This document shows, piece by piece, positions 17,596 through 26,397 of a stretch of 64,000 nt of DNA (within the stretch, counting starts at the first letter, position 1; each line of letters starts with the position of its first letter). Location of the stretch: the NCBI RefSeq assembly GCF_036884255.1, contig NZ_CP145605.1, forward strand, positions 5,146,001 through 5,210,000, written 5' to 3'. This stretch comes from Paenibacillus tundrae. GTDB lineage: Bacteria; Bacillota; Bacilli; Paenibacillales; Paenibacillaceae. Both the position numbers and the translations under genes were made by a program. The notes below the pieces were generated by a model. The model was not told where the DNA came from, did no database searches, and saw only the letters and a list, made by a program, of their open reading frames with translations.

Positions 17596-17624
17596 CATCT
17601 TATGTCAGGTCAAGGGCGATGGTT
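17596..17624 (-). promoter_or_regulatory. Possible SigK promoter of gerE
   Basis: On the minus strand: AACC (-35, 17621-17624), 16 bases, then CATAAGATG (17596-17604) against the SigK pattern CATANNNTA; the final TA is TG. gerE is SigK-dependent in Bacillus. Confidence 0.4.
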
Positions 17625-17713
17625 CAGTTTTATAAGAAAAATGGGCATTAATTTGCATATATCGCTCAAATACAAGTAGTGCATATTCATTATAGAAATT
17701 ATGTACATAACAA

Positions 17714-17756
17714 ACATGCCTTTGCACTAGATGTGAACATCTACACAAAGGCACAT
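17714..17756 (-). terminator. Terminator-like hairpin after the YhcN/YlaJ gene
   Basis: On the minus strand ATGTGCCTTTG and TAGATG pair with CATCTA and CAAAGGCATGT around loop TTCA. The stem is long; the T-run is short. Confidence 0.65.
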
Positions 17757-17774
17757 TTGTCTCATTCGTTCTGA

Positions 17775-18758
17775 TTACCGGAAATTATGATTCATAAGAC
17801 CATCACGGTTGTTGTTGCGATTCATTGTACCATCACCAAGAATGCCATCACGATGATTCGGATTCATTGCATTGGTTGGGAAAATACGTTCCACCATTGA
17901 AGAGAAGGTATCGATCATGCCACTGATCGGCTTACCGTTACGAATGTCTTTTGCATACGATTCTGTATGCTCAACAAATTCCGGGTTAGCAGACACATAG
18001 ACATTTTCGACGTTAGGTGCAAATTGCTTGATTTTGGCTGCGATCTTGCCTTTAATTTCTTCTGGGGTATTATCGTCCGAGCTATCCACTCGTTGCCCCT
18101 CACTTTTGGCTCCATAGTGACCATTATCCATCGTGCGGGCTTTGCCACTGTCGGTCAATCCACGCATCATGCCCACTGCTCCTGTGCCCATCGTACCGTA
18201 AAGGCCACGATCATTACCCATATGACCACGATCGGTTGCTACACCTGTGTTCAGTCCTGGTGCTATACCGCTCGTCGTATACGGAGACATTGTTCCATCC
18301 CCACCATGAACGCGCAAACCGCCCATATCTTCGCTCATACTGTCACTGCGCATGGTGCTGTTCGGATGAACGCTCATGCCTCTCATATTTCCACGAGTCG
18401 ATTTACTTCCCAACTTGCCTGCATGTCCGTCAGTTAATCGAACAGCAACATAAGCATTGCGATCCGTTAACAACACGTTAGCTGACTTAACTTCCTTCAT
18501 TTCTGTAATACGTTTGGCTAATTCATCACTCGATCTTAGACTGGTGACATTGTGATTACGATAATTGTTGGCGCGAATACCATCCATCCCGTTCGTTTCA
18601 ACACCGTAACGGTTCAGACCCCTTACTTCATGGCGCACACTTTGGGATTGCATGTTGTTAGCGTCCTTGTTTGTACCACAACCGGTTAATCCCGCCATTA
18701 CAAAAATTGCACTTGTCAAAGATAAGGTTATCGCTTTCGCCTTTTTGGCTGCTGGCAT
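17775..18758 (-). CDS. YhcN/YlaJ-type sporulation lipoprotein
   Basis: 327 residues with a lipoprotein signal (AIFVMAGLTGC, Cys at 27). A YhcN/YlaJ core is split by a long insert: first part VTSLRSSDELAKRITEMKEVKSANVLLTDRNAYVAV, second part IKGKIAAKIKQFAPNVENVYVSANPEFV. Between them (about 120-220) is a Gly/Met/Arg/Asp-rich low-complexity stretch, and the tail is Asn/Arg-rich. Family members sit in the inner spore membrane and affect germination. GGAGG precedes the ATG, and a SigG-type promoter lies just upstream. Confidence 0.87.
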   Translation of the reverse strand: MPAAKKAKAITLSLTSAIFVMAGLTGCGTNKDANNMQSQSVRHEVRGLNRYGVETNGMDGIRANNYRNHNVTSLRSSDELAKRITEMKEVKSANVLLTDRNAYVAVRLTDGHAGKLGSKSTRGNMRGMSVHPNSTMRSDSMSEDMGGLRVHGGDGTMSPYTTSGIAPGLNTGVATDRGHMGNDRGLYGTMGTGAVGMMRGLTDSGKARTMDNGHYGAKSEGQRVDSSDDNTPEEIKGKIAAKIKQFAPNVENVYVSANPEFVEHTESYAKDIRNGKPISGMIDTFSSMVERIFPTNAMNPNHRDGILGDGTMNRNNNRDGLMNHNFR

Positions 18759-18797
18759 GTCTCATCCTCCAATGGGTTATGGTTTTGGTCACAAAGA

Positions 18798-18828
18798 TAG
18801 GATGCGCTTCTGTGCACACTGGTATCCT
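18798..18828 (-). promoter_or_regulatory. SigG-type promoter of the YhcN/YlaJ gene
   Basis: On the minus strand AGGATA (18823-18828; consensus TGNATA, five of six), 18 bases, CATCCTA (18798-18804; matches CATNCTA). It lies 40 bases upstream of the start codon, fitting forespore expression. Confidence 0.6.
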
Positions 18829-18897
18829 GAAAGGATATGGAACCTCCATTTTTGGTGGTTCTGATCTAATACAGCTTCTTAACTAAGATGAAAACAC

Positions 18898-18930
18898 AAA
18901 AAAAGATGCTGCAACTTCTGCAGCACCTTT
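18898..18930 (-). terminator. Terminator of the Gld-like ABC operon
   Basis: On the minus strand AAAGGTGCTGCA, a short loop and TGCAGCATCTTTTTTT. Strong stem with T-run, 38 bases after the DUF4340 gene stop. Confidence 0.9.
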
Positions 18931-18968
18931 AGATCAATCTTTAATATTCAGATATATATTTAGATAAG

Positions 18969-19919
18969 TTATTTTTTGAGCGCCTCGGCGGCTTTCTCCA
19001 CATCCTTCAACGCATCAGCCTGTAGAGCGTATGCCCATTCGCCATCCGGAGTAATTACCCAGATCTGGTCAGGATCAGAAGCAACCGTAATCCCCCGATA
19101 TACATCCGAAATCATCTGTCCATTCACATTCTGTTCCACGATAAATGTAAATCGTGGTACGGTGTTTTTCAGCTCAGAAGCTGGGCGTACATCATCGGCA
19201 GTTGTTATATTTTTTATTTTACCAATCAGAGAGACAGCATCTGTTGCTTCCAATTCAGTTCCATTGAATGTCCACTGCTTCTCTGCCGCATCTTGTTGAG
19301 CTGTTGATTTTAATATCCATGTGGACGCTTCCGCCTCCCAGTCCAGAGACTGCACATTCGATTCATCGAGGTTGAACGGAGTTGTATCCAGCAGCTCTCG
19401 CCGTGACAACTCAATACCACTAATCGTTTCACTCTTAACAGCAACAACAGCACCTGAGTCTACACGAACATAACGAGCATCATCGGCAGGTAGCTGACCA
19501 CCAATCATAAGTTCGATTTTGCGTTGATCCTTAAGCTGTATGTCTAGCCTTGCAGCATCTGTACCGAGTCCATACTTCTCAACATTCGTCGGACTCTCCT
19601 CAACGACAAGCTCCTGATCCGCTGCACTTAAAGCATCCAGCAAGTTACTTACGGCATAGCCGTTCAGAGGATAAGCTTTTGGTTCAACCATCTGCCAGAC
19701 CCCTTGCTCCAGTTTCAGTTGTGAGGTCTCCTGGCTTGCCGTGCTGTTCTCTTCAGTCGTTGGGCTATGAATCGTAATTGCCGCAATGTCTCCAGCTTGA
19801 ATCCCAAGCAATTTCACCTGCTCTGCTGCTTCTTCTCGGAAATAATTTTGACTGGCTGCATACATCCAGCCCACCAGTAGAACCACTACGGCAAGTATCG
19901 TTGGAATCCATTTTCTCAT
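18969..19919 (-). CDS. DUF4340-type membrane-anchored extracytoplasmic protein
   Basis: 316 residues: one N-terminal membrane anchor (TILAVVVLLVGWMYAASQNYF), then a soluble, mostly beta extracytoplasmic part with DUF4340 features (ITIHSPTTEEN; LEQGVWQMVEPKAYPLNGYAVSNLLDALSAAD; YGLGTDAARLDIQLKDQRKIELMIGG). Such proteins accompany GldG-like ABC systems; their job is not known. It is the last gene of a four-gene operon and overlaps the GldG-like gene by 4 bases (ATGA). Confidence 0.82.
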   Translation of the reverse strand: MRKWIPTILAVVVLLVGWMYAASQNYFREEAAEQVKLLGIQAGDIAAITIHSPTTEENSTASQETSQLKLEQGVWQMVEPKAYPLNGYAVSNLLDALSAADQELVVEESPTNVEKYGLGTDAARLDIQLKDQRKIELMIGGQLPADDARYVRVDSGAVVAVKSETISGIELSRRELLDTTPFNLDESNVQSLDWEAEASTWILKSTAQQDAAEKQWTFNGTELEATDAVSLIGKIKNITTADDVRPASELKNTVPRFTFIVEQNVNGQMISDVYRGITVASDPDQIWVITPDGEWAYALQADALKDVEKAAEALKK

Positions 19920-21310
19920 ACACGTCTACGCCTCCACCATAAGAATACTCCAATGATAACAAAGACGAGCGGGAATGCGACAAGCGCCGCAAAAAATATA
20001 ACTCTGGCTTGTTCCCCATTGAGGTAGGCCACTTGGTAACCAGCTTGTACACGAGGTCGAATCGTTAATCCATCCTGCTTCTCACTTAAATAATTCGTCA
20101 CATTCAAAATAAAATCACGGTTACCTCCATTGGCAATCTCTGAATCCTGCATAAAAATGGAGGAACCAAGGATGACCGCTTTGGGTTTGCCATCTGTCGT
20201 ATCTGCTGCATACCCAAGCTCCACCGGTCCTTGTACATCTTGCTGTGGATCGTTGGAGGTTTCATTTTGTAGAAGACCAGCAATATCCTTCTCCCCATAA
20301 CTGTCGTTCGAGGAATGAATAAGTGGGGACAACGTATATTTGTCCTGCTCTTGGCTAGTCAAAGCAATGGACAGGGATAACATCGGATAGAGCTTACTTT
20401 CAGATAATTTATCCGTGATTGCATGAGTCCCATACTCAGGTACAACCCATAAAGGTCCCATTGTACTTGCTTGGTGTTGATCCACCATAACGGCATGTTC
20501 ATCCACCACACCGTAGTCCGCGGCAAGCGCGTCGATGTTCTTCCAAGCCGACTCCATATCTTCATGGAATCCGAGGGATAGTAGCAGCTTACCACCATTA
20601 CTAAGATAGGTACGTATGGCTTTCAGCTCGGTATCACTAATGTCACGCTGTGGTCCAATAATAGCAAGCACATCAGCATCCTCAGGAACTTGCCCTGCTT
20701 GATTCAACTGTAACTCCTCTGTTGTGATGTTGCTCTGCTCCAAAGACGAACGCAGTGTTGTCAGCTGATCCAAACCAAGCTCCTCGTGCCCGGTCAGGAA
20801 GACCATTTTATGCATCTCCGTTGAGGATAGATTCATCAAGGCCTGAGTTAACTTTTCTTCACCTGTAAATTGGTAAGATCCATCGCTTCCATCGCCTGCG
20901 GCTGTAAACAAACTCGCAATATCAATGACCTTGTGCTGATCTCCCTGCTCCAGAATGATGGAGCTGCCTGTAATTCCATATTTCGAAGCGAGCGCCGGCT
21001 CCTGCGTCAGATTGTATTGCTCCATCTTCAGCTTGCTGTTACGCTTCGTATATTCCTGTACCATATCCGACACTTCACGATTCAGGACAGTATTATTCAC
21101 ATTTTCAACGGTTAACACCAGAATGTTGACGTCTTCTTTCACATTTTTGATGGCAGTAAGCGTCTGATCAGATAAAGTGTATTGTTTGTTGGAAGTTAGA
21201 TCGAGTTGGAATCCTCCAAGCGAATTCAGAAACAGCGTTAGCAAAATAAAGATGCCAATGACCGCTACTGATAATACGGTGCTGTTGGTATGACTTAACC
21301 ATTTTTTCAT
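19916..21310 (-). CDS. GldG-like ABC transporter auxiliary protein
   Basis: 464 residues: N-terminal membrane segment (VAVIGIFILLTLFLNSLGG), a large extracytoplasmic domain of the ABC_transp_aux/GldG type (FQLDLTSNKQYTLSDQTLTAIKNVKEDV; VVFLTGHEELGL-like block KMVFLTGHEELGLDQ; SNGGKLLLSLG), and a C-terminal membrane segment before WWRRRRV. In gliding Bacteroidetes GldG works with GldA/GldF; Firmicute relatives have no gliding role known. It follows the permease by 4 bases and overlaps the DUF4340 gene. Confidence 0.85.
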   Translation of the reverse strand: MKKWLSHTNSTVLSVAVIGIFILLTLFLNSLGGFQLDLTSNKQYTLSDQTLTAIKNVKEDVNILVLTVENVNNTVLNREVSDMVQEYTKRNSKLKMEQYNLTQEPALASKYGITGSSIILEQGDQHKVIDIASLFTAAGDGSDGSYQFTGEEKLTQALMNLSSTEMHKMVFLTGHEELGLDQLTTLRSSLEQSNITTEELQLNQAGQVPEDADVLAIIGPQRDISDTELKAIRTYLSNGGKLLLSLGFHEDMESAWKNIDALAADYGVVDEHAVMVDQHQASTMGPLWVVPEYGTHAITDKLSESKLYPMLSLSIALTSQEQDKYTLSPLIHSSNDSYGEKDIAGLLQNETSNDPQQDVQGPVELGYAADTTDGKPKAVILGSSIFMQDSEIANGGNRDFILNVTNYLSEKQDGLTIRPRVQAGYQVAYLNGEQARVIFFAALVAFPLVFVIIGVFLWWRRRRV

Positions 21311-21314
21311 CTTC

Positions 21315-22031
21315 TCACCTCCACCGTTTCCGTTCTACAATTTGAATGCTTAACAGCAGAAATACACCGGAGAGCGTTACATAGTACAAAATATCCGGCC
21401 CACTGAGCACACCTTTGGTAAAGCTGTCAAAGCGATTCGTTAGTGCAAATGGATCAAGCCATTGCTGCAAAGTAGAACCAGTATTGCCTGCAAATGAATC
21501 AAGCATCCAGAATACGAGCAATATAATAAAACCAGCTACCGCAGACACCATCTGATGTTGAGATAGCGTTGAAGCGAACAGTCCAATCGCCATCATGCTG
21601 CTGCCTAAGAAGAACAAACCTAAGGCTGACAACCATACCGAGGTCAGATCGAGTTCTCCGAAGAAGGACATAATTAACGGATATACCAAGCTACATAGAA
21701 TAAGCACAACCAGTATGGCGAGCGAAGCCAAATATTTACCGAAAATAATCTCCGTAACTCGAGCGGGAGAGGTTAACAGTAATTCATCCGTGCCTTGTCG
21801 AAACTCTTCTGCCACAAGTCTCATCGTTAATAAAGGAACTACAAATAACAGCATGGATAATGTATCACCAAGCACGAGGCGATAATCCACTATGCTGGGT
21901 TGATAATATACAAAGCTCGAATAGAACAACAAGCTTGTCATCAAGACGTACACCGCAAAAGCAAAATACGATGTTGGTGATAGGAAATAGGCCTGAAGCT
22001 CCTTATTACAAACCGCCATCATTCGTCTCAT
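21315..22031 (-). CDS. ABC-2 type transporter permease (GldF-like)
   Basis: 238 residues with six membrane segments and the ABC-2 pattern: an N-terminal cytoplasmic MAVCNKELQAYFLSPTSYFAF, later MRLVAEEFRQGTDELLLTSPARVTEIIFGKYLA, the hallmark of GldF/NosY-like permeases. It overlaps the ATPase gene by 4 bases and precedes the GldG-like gene by 4, so one transport complex is likely. Substrate unknown. Confidence 0.88.
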   Translation of the reverse strand: MRRMMAVCNKELQAYFLSPTSYFAFAVYVLMTSLLFYSSFVYYQPSIVDYRLVLGDTLSMLLFVVPLLTMRLVAEEFRQGTDELLLTSPARVTEIIFGKYLASLAILVVLILCSLVYPLIMSFFGELDLTSVWLSALGLFFLGSSMMAIGLFASTLSQHQMVSAVAGFIILLVFWMLDSFAGNTGSTLQQWLDPFALTNRFDSFTKGVLSGPDILYYVTLSGVFLLLSIQIVERKRWR

Positions 22032-23185
22032 TTAGAGCCCTCCTCCTTCTGGGCATGAGGCAACTCATCAGACACCGTTGTTGACTCTTCCGTGGACTGT
22101 TGGTTGTCTGTCACCAAATCTGGCTTCGGATCAACGCTTGTTATCTGATTCTCACTCGGCTCTGCACCTGTAGTAGACGCACCAGCAAGATTGTCTTCCG
22201 CTTCTTGCGATACAACTTCTGCTTGTGTCTCCGTTGTCGTAAGTTTCAAGAAGATCTGCTCCAGACTAAGGTTTTCCTTTTTCATCTCCAGGATGGGCAA
22301 TCCAGCTCCAGACAATAAGTAAAATAACTCTTCACGGAAATCCTCGGAGGATTCGCCCGTAAGTAACATTTTCACCGTACCTGAATCTGGCTCGCCTTCC
22401 ACTCCAGTTGGTGATATAACCTCACTCCGAATTTTCTCCCAAGGAGTAAGCAAGTTATGTAACTGTTCCTCGGTTGCCTTCACTTCAATAGCGACTTTAA
22501 ATTGATCTGCCATCGCCGAGCCAAAGTGCTGCGGTGAACCGTCAAGAACAAGCTGACCCTGATTGATGATTAACATACGGTTACAGATTGCACTGACTTC
22601 TGGCAAAATATGTGTGCTGAGCAGTACAGTATGATTCTCACCAAGCTCACGAATAAGATCTCGAATTTCAATAATCTGATTCGGATCGAGTCCAGATGTT
22701 GGCTCATCCAATACAAGCAGATCAGGCTTATGGATAATAGCTCCAGCAAGTCCGAGCCGTTGCTTGTACCCTTTGGACAATCCACGAATGATTTGTTTTT
22801 CACGGCCCTGTAGACCCAGCCTACTCATCATCTCACTTACGCGTAGTTTCACTTCACGTGGTGCAACATCTCTTAGATTCGCAACGAATTTCAAATACGA
22901 TTGCACAGTCATGTCCGGGTACAGAGGCGGCGTCTCAGGCAGATAACCAATCTTCGAACGAACACTTCTCCCTTGTTCATGCACAGACACGCCATCTACC
23001 GTGATCGACCCTGTCGTTGGTTGCAGATATCCGGTGATCATACGCATTGTCGTTGTTTTCCCCGCACCATTAGGACCTAGAAATCCCACGATCTCTCCGC
23101 GCTCCATTGTGAAATCCAGTTGATGTACGCCACGTTGTCCATCATACACTTTACTAACTTGTTTCACTTCGAGCACATCATTCAT
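22028..23185 (-). CDS. ABC transporter ATP-binding protein (GldA/NosF-like) with acidic C-terminal tail
   Basis: 385 residues. ATPase motifs: Walker A GPNGAGKTT (37-45), signature SKGYKQRLGLAGA, Walker B LLVLDEPTSGLDP, and the H-loop LLSTHILPEVS. After the usual ~310-residue ATPase with its regulatory part there is an unusual Glu/Ser/Thr/Asp-rich tail of about 65 residues (from ETQAEVVSQEAEDN on), probably disordered. First gene of the four-gene operon; ribosome site GGGAAAGG is moderate. Confidence 0.88.
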   Translation of the reverse strand: MNDVLEVKQVSKVYDGQRGVHQLDFTMERGEIVGFLGPNGAGKTTTMRMITGYLQPTTGSITVDGVSVHEQGRSVRSKIGYLPETPPLYPDMTVQSYLKFVANLRDVAPREVKLRVSEMMSRLGLQGREKQIIRGLSKGYKQRLGLAGAIIHKPDLLVLDEPTSGLDPNQIIEIRDLIRELGENHTVLLSTHILPEVSAICNRMLIINQGQLVLDGSPQHFGSAMADQFKVAIEVKATEEQLHNLLTPWEKIRSEVISPTGVEGEPDSGTVKMLLTGESSEDFREELFYLLSGAGLPILEMKKENLSLEQIFLKLTTTETQAEVVSQEAEDNLAGASTTGAEPSENQITSVDPKPDLVTDNQQSTEESTTVSDELPHAQKEEGSK

Positions 23186-23522
23186 CCTTTCCCATCAAAG
23201 AGTTTGCTCAAAAAGTCCATTTTTTTGAACTCACACTCAAAATAACCCGTGTACCATCGTTCGATCTGCTGACGGCTCTACACGGGATGTTTATTCAAGC
23301 ATAGCTACAATACCCTAAACCTAGCTTAATGTTCCTTAAAAGAAAGCTTAAAAAAATATGTCTAAAATGTGAATAAGGCTACATTCACCCACACCCTGTG
23401 CTCTAGGGAAACGTACCATACCCTAGGAGCAGTTATCCCCATTGCCAAGGATATGATAACAATCTGTGCAGATTACAGGAAAACACATGTACAATCCTGC
23501 ACAATAGTCAGAGGTGAACCTT
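23186..23522. other. Divergent intergenic region with a hairpin
   Basis: No gene is seen. CCCGTGTA pairs with TACACGGG (about 23249-23288) around a 25-base spacer. Promoters for the divergent ABC and GT4 genes must lie here, but none is clear. AGGTGA of the GT4 gene is at the right end. Confidence 0.4.
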
Positions 23523-24596
23523 GTGAAAGTTTTATTCACATTTTTTGTGCCGAGTGGTGGGGTGGACACCTTGAATCGGCTACGCACAGCCGTATTGAAA
23601 CGTCATGGCATAGAAGCACATATGTTATACCTGTACCCAGGCTCTGGATTACAGAATGGCACCGGCACTCCCGTATTTACCGCTTCCAGTGATGCAGAAA
23701 TTAAGGAACTGCTGGCTCAACATCAGTATGATGCCATTATTGTCACTTCAGATATATCCATGCCTGGTAGGCTTAGAGGATTAGGATATGATGGACGGAT
23801 TATCTTTGAAGCCCAAGGACTCGGCACTCGAGATCAAGCACTGGAAACGATTCAAATGGCTGTTCCCTACCTGCAGGCCTACTGTGATGCTGCTGTTATT
23901 CCTCCTACCGATCATTTGTTGGAAATGTTCATCCACATCTGCCCTTGGCTACATCGATTTGTCATCCCAAATATGCTGGATACACAGACCTTTAGTCCAC
24001 TTAAGGTGGATGTACCTCCTTATCCGGTTATCGCCTGGGTTGGCCGACTGGAACATAACAAAAATTGGCAGGAATATCTGCACATCTCTAGTGAGATCAT
24101 TCACCAAAATCCCAGCGCCAGAATGTGGATGTTCCATGATCCCACACTTGCCAATCCCGAGGATGAAGTATTATTTAAACACATGTTGGCAGAAAAAGGA
24201 CTTGAGGATCGTATTGGAATTTTCGTTAACGTCCCCCATTCGCAAATGCCTACCTTCTATTCCATGACAGCGGAATCCGGTGGGTTGATGTTATCTACAT
24301 CCATCCTTGAAGGATTCGGTTATGCGGTGGCAGAAGCGATAAGCTGTGGATGTCCTGTACTCAGCACGGATTCAGATGGCGTACGTTCATTTATTACACA
24401 CAACAAAACAGGCAAGTTTTATCCGATCGGTCATTTGAACACTGCTGTATCGGAGGCCATTGACCTGATGCAAAACACCAAGCTACGAGAACACATTCGT
24501 ACACAAGGTCGGCAGCATATGAGCATTTCCTTTTCACCAGATCGCTATGCTACTTCTTTTCGAGAGATGATGACCGCCTTAAGGATTTTCTTCTAA
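23523..24596 (+). CDS. GT4-type glycosyltransferase
   Basis: 357 residues, single GT-B fold protein. N-terminus VKVLFTFFVPSGGVDTLNRLR; nucleotide-sugar domain shows VIAWVGRLEHNKNWQEYLHI and the EX7E motif in SILEGFGYAVAEAISCGCPVL, followed by STDSDGVRSFI. No membrane segment. GTG at 23523 is chosen over GTG at 23514 because AGAGGTGA lies before it. It is a single-gene transcript with a terminator; acceptor and donor unknown, possibly cell-surface glycan. Confidence 0.87.
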   Translation: MKVLFTFFVPSGGVDTLNRLRTAVLKRHGIEAHMLYLYPGSGLQNGTGTPVFTASSDAEIKELLAQHQYDAIIVTSDISMPGRLRGLGYDGRIIFEAQGLGTRDQALETIQMAVPYLQAYCDAAVIPPTDHLLEMFIHICPWLHRFVIPNMLDTQTFSPLKVDVPPYPVIAWVGRLEHNKNWQEYLHISSEIIHQNPSARMWMFHDPTLANPEDEVLFKHMLAEKGLEDRIGIFVNVPHSQMPTFYSMTAESGGLMLSTSILEGFGYAVAEAISCGCPVLSTDSDGVRSFITHNKTGKFYPIGHLNTAVSEAIDLMQNTKLREHIRTQGRQHMSISFSPDRYATSFREMMTALRIFF

Positions 24597-24626
24597 CGTT
24601 CGGTACGACCTTTTTTCCCGCTTAAT

Positions 24627-24680
24627 AAACAGCACGGACTCCTTTAAAATCAAGCTGGATGATGTGCTGTTTCCTTGTTT
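24627..24680 (+). terminator. Terminator of the GT4 gene
   Basis: AAACAGCAC (24627-24635) pairs with GTGCTGTTT (24664-24672), followed by CCTTGTTTG. The loop is long (28 bases). Confidence 0.6.
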
Positions 24681-24821
24681 GTTATCTCTGAGGAACGAAT
24701 TTTTCTATTCCGGTCAACGTCTCTTTTTTTAGAAAGATACAAATGACTCCTTTTCAAATGATTGGAAATCGGTTATCCTTGAATTAGTTTTATTTTCTCA
24801 AATTACATAGGACGACCCACA

Positions 24822-24867
24822 CCTTAAAGTATAAGGCTATGAATCTACGGATTCGTGGCCTTTTTTG
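24822..24867 (+). promoter_or_regulatory. Possible transcription attenuator upstream of the SLH gene
   Basis: AAGGCTATGAATC pairs fully, with two G-T pairs, with GATTCGTGGCCTT around TACG, then TTTTTTG: a strong terminator with no gene just before it. Its 5-prime arm can also pair upstream (CCTTA 24822-24826 with TAAGG 24832-24836), an antiterminator-like alternative. The SLH gene starts 190 bases later. Confidence 0.4.
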
Positions 24868-25054
24868 TTTTTTTAAGGGTTCATAGGTCTCAGGAAGGAG
24901 ATAAAAAACTCTGTCGGATGAATATTTCTGAAAAATAATACCATTGAACTAAATACACATGGTAGAATATTGATTATTATGTCAAATTTAGTATCTGGTA
25001 GAAAGAAGTACATACCACAGAACGAAAAAATGTAGATTCGAGAGGAGTATTAGC

Positions 25055-26386
25055 ATGAAAAAGATGATTGTGACAGGGTTTACGACTTTAGCTTTGTTAA
25101 CCGGGATTGTCGGAGGAATTGGTGGTACTGAGAATTTAATAGAAACAGCTCGTGTAACATTAGACTTAAAAACAACAAACGTAGCTTCAACTATTAATGC
25201 TGAGGTTACAACGAACTCAAGTAATCAAAACTTACAACCTACATTGAGTCTGTCAAAACAAAATTTTAAAGATATTGCTGGACATTGGGCAGAAAAAAGC
25301 ATTAATGGCGCACTTACCCGTGGTTATGTAGATGGTTATCCTAATGGTACCTTCCTCCCTAACAACAATGTATCTCGTTCAGAATTCATCAAAATGCTAG
25401 TTTCTGCGTTGGATTTAGAGGTCAGTAGTAACGCAAGCGCTTCTTGGTATACACCGTTCGTTAACGCTGCACAAGCAGAAGGAATATATCAATCTGGCGA
25501 TTTTAGCGATTCTAACTGGACAAAAGCAATTAGCAGAGAAGAAATGTCAAAGGTAGCTGTGCGAGCAATCGGTGTTAGCGATGTAGAGAAAACGCAGTGG
25601 ATGTATATGGCAACCAAAAACGGCTTAATATCAGGCACTTCTCCTGGAGTGATTGCTCCAGAAGGCAGTACAACAAGAGCCCAAGCCATCACTGTAATTG
25701 AACGCGTACTTTCGTTTAAGAAAGGGACAAAATTACCCGTTGATAAGTATGCGGTGTCTGCTGCGGAACTACTCTGGCATGATACAAATATCATGACGAT
25801 GTTACCGAGATACTTCAATGATTCCTTCAATGGAAAAGCCTTTGATAATAAAGCCATGGTAAGTACTTCACCCAACGGTAAGGCAGTCTGCAGAATTACG
25901 AAGCTCGTTGCCATTGATCTTGCCGATCCTAAAGATCCGAACCGTAAAATTATTGAAGATACGGAGTATGCATGGGCTGGAAATGGTAAGTATTATAAGC
26001 TTCTTGACTCGGATGGATATGCCGTTATGGGTATCAGTGAAACGAAAATATCAGGCAAAATGAACGTTAAAGAGTTGTTTCCTTGCAGAATGACATTCCA
26101 AAATGATGATTGGTACAATATGTCTGAAAAAGTTACGAGTCCTAAACACCCTAATCGATCATATGGAATTATGCCGTGGAATCCGAAGTACGAACAATTC
26201 TATTCATTTTTAGACATATCTGAAATTTCAAATGGAACCCTTACATTTGCTACAGGTACACTGTTTCCTAAAACAAACTTTATATCGGACAAACCTTTCC
26301 GATATATGTTTGGTGGTATGGGTAACTGGCAGGGAACTTTTATTACACTATATCAAGGTAAATTGAATCCAGAATATCATCAGTAG
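25055..26386 (+). CDS. SLH-domain cell-surface protein
   Basis: 443 residues: signal peptide (MKKMIVTGFTTLALLTGIVGG), then three SLH repeats at roughly 70-230: FKDIAGHWAEKSINGALTRG with GYPNGTFLPNNNVSRSEF; TPFVNAAQAEGIYQSGDF; KNGLISGTSPGVIAPEGSTTRAQA. SLH repeats bind pyruvylated wall polymer. The C-terminal ~210 residues are not recognised. AGAGGAG precedes the ATG. AT-richer than its neighbours. The next gene starts 11 bases later, so the two surface proteins probably work together. Confidence 0.9.
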   Translation: MKKMIVTGFTTLALLTGIVGGIGGTENLIETARVTLDLKTTNVASTINAEVTTNSSNQNLQPTLSLSKQNFKDIAGHWAEKSINGALTRGYVDGYPNGTFLPNNNVSRSEFIKMLVSALDLEVSSNASASWYTPFVNAAQAEGIYQSGDFSDSNWTKAISREEMSKVAVRAIGVSDVEKTQWMYMATKNGLISGTSPGVIAPEGSTTRAQAITVIERVLSFKKGTKLPVDKYAVSAAELLWHDTNIMTMLPRYFNDSFNGKAFDNKAMVSTSPNGKAVCRITKLVAIDLADPKDPNRKIIEDTEYAWAGNGKYYKLLDSDGYAVMGISETKISGKMNVKELFPCRMTFQNDDWYNMSEKVTSPKHPNRSYGIMPWNPKYEQFYSFLDISEISNGTLTFATGTLFPKTNFISDKPFRYMFGGMGNWQGTFITLYQGKLNPEYHQ

Positions 26387-26397
26387 GTGATTACACG

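Larger units (their letters stand above)
24597..25054 (+). other. Long leader/intergenic region before the SLH gene
   Basis: Holds the GT4 terminator, a second strong terminator-like hairpin at 24833-24867, AT-rich DNA with no gene, and AGAGGAG just before the SLH start. No convincing sigma-A promoter was seen. Confidence 0.5.
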
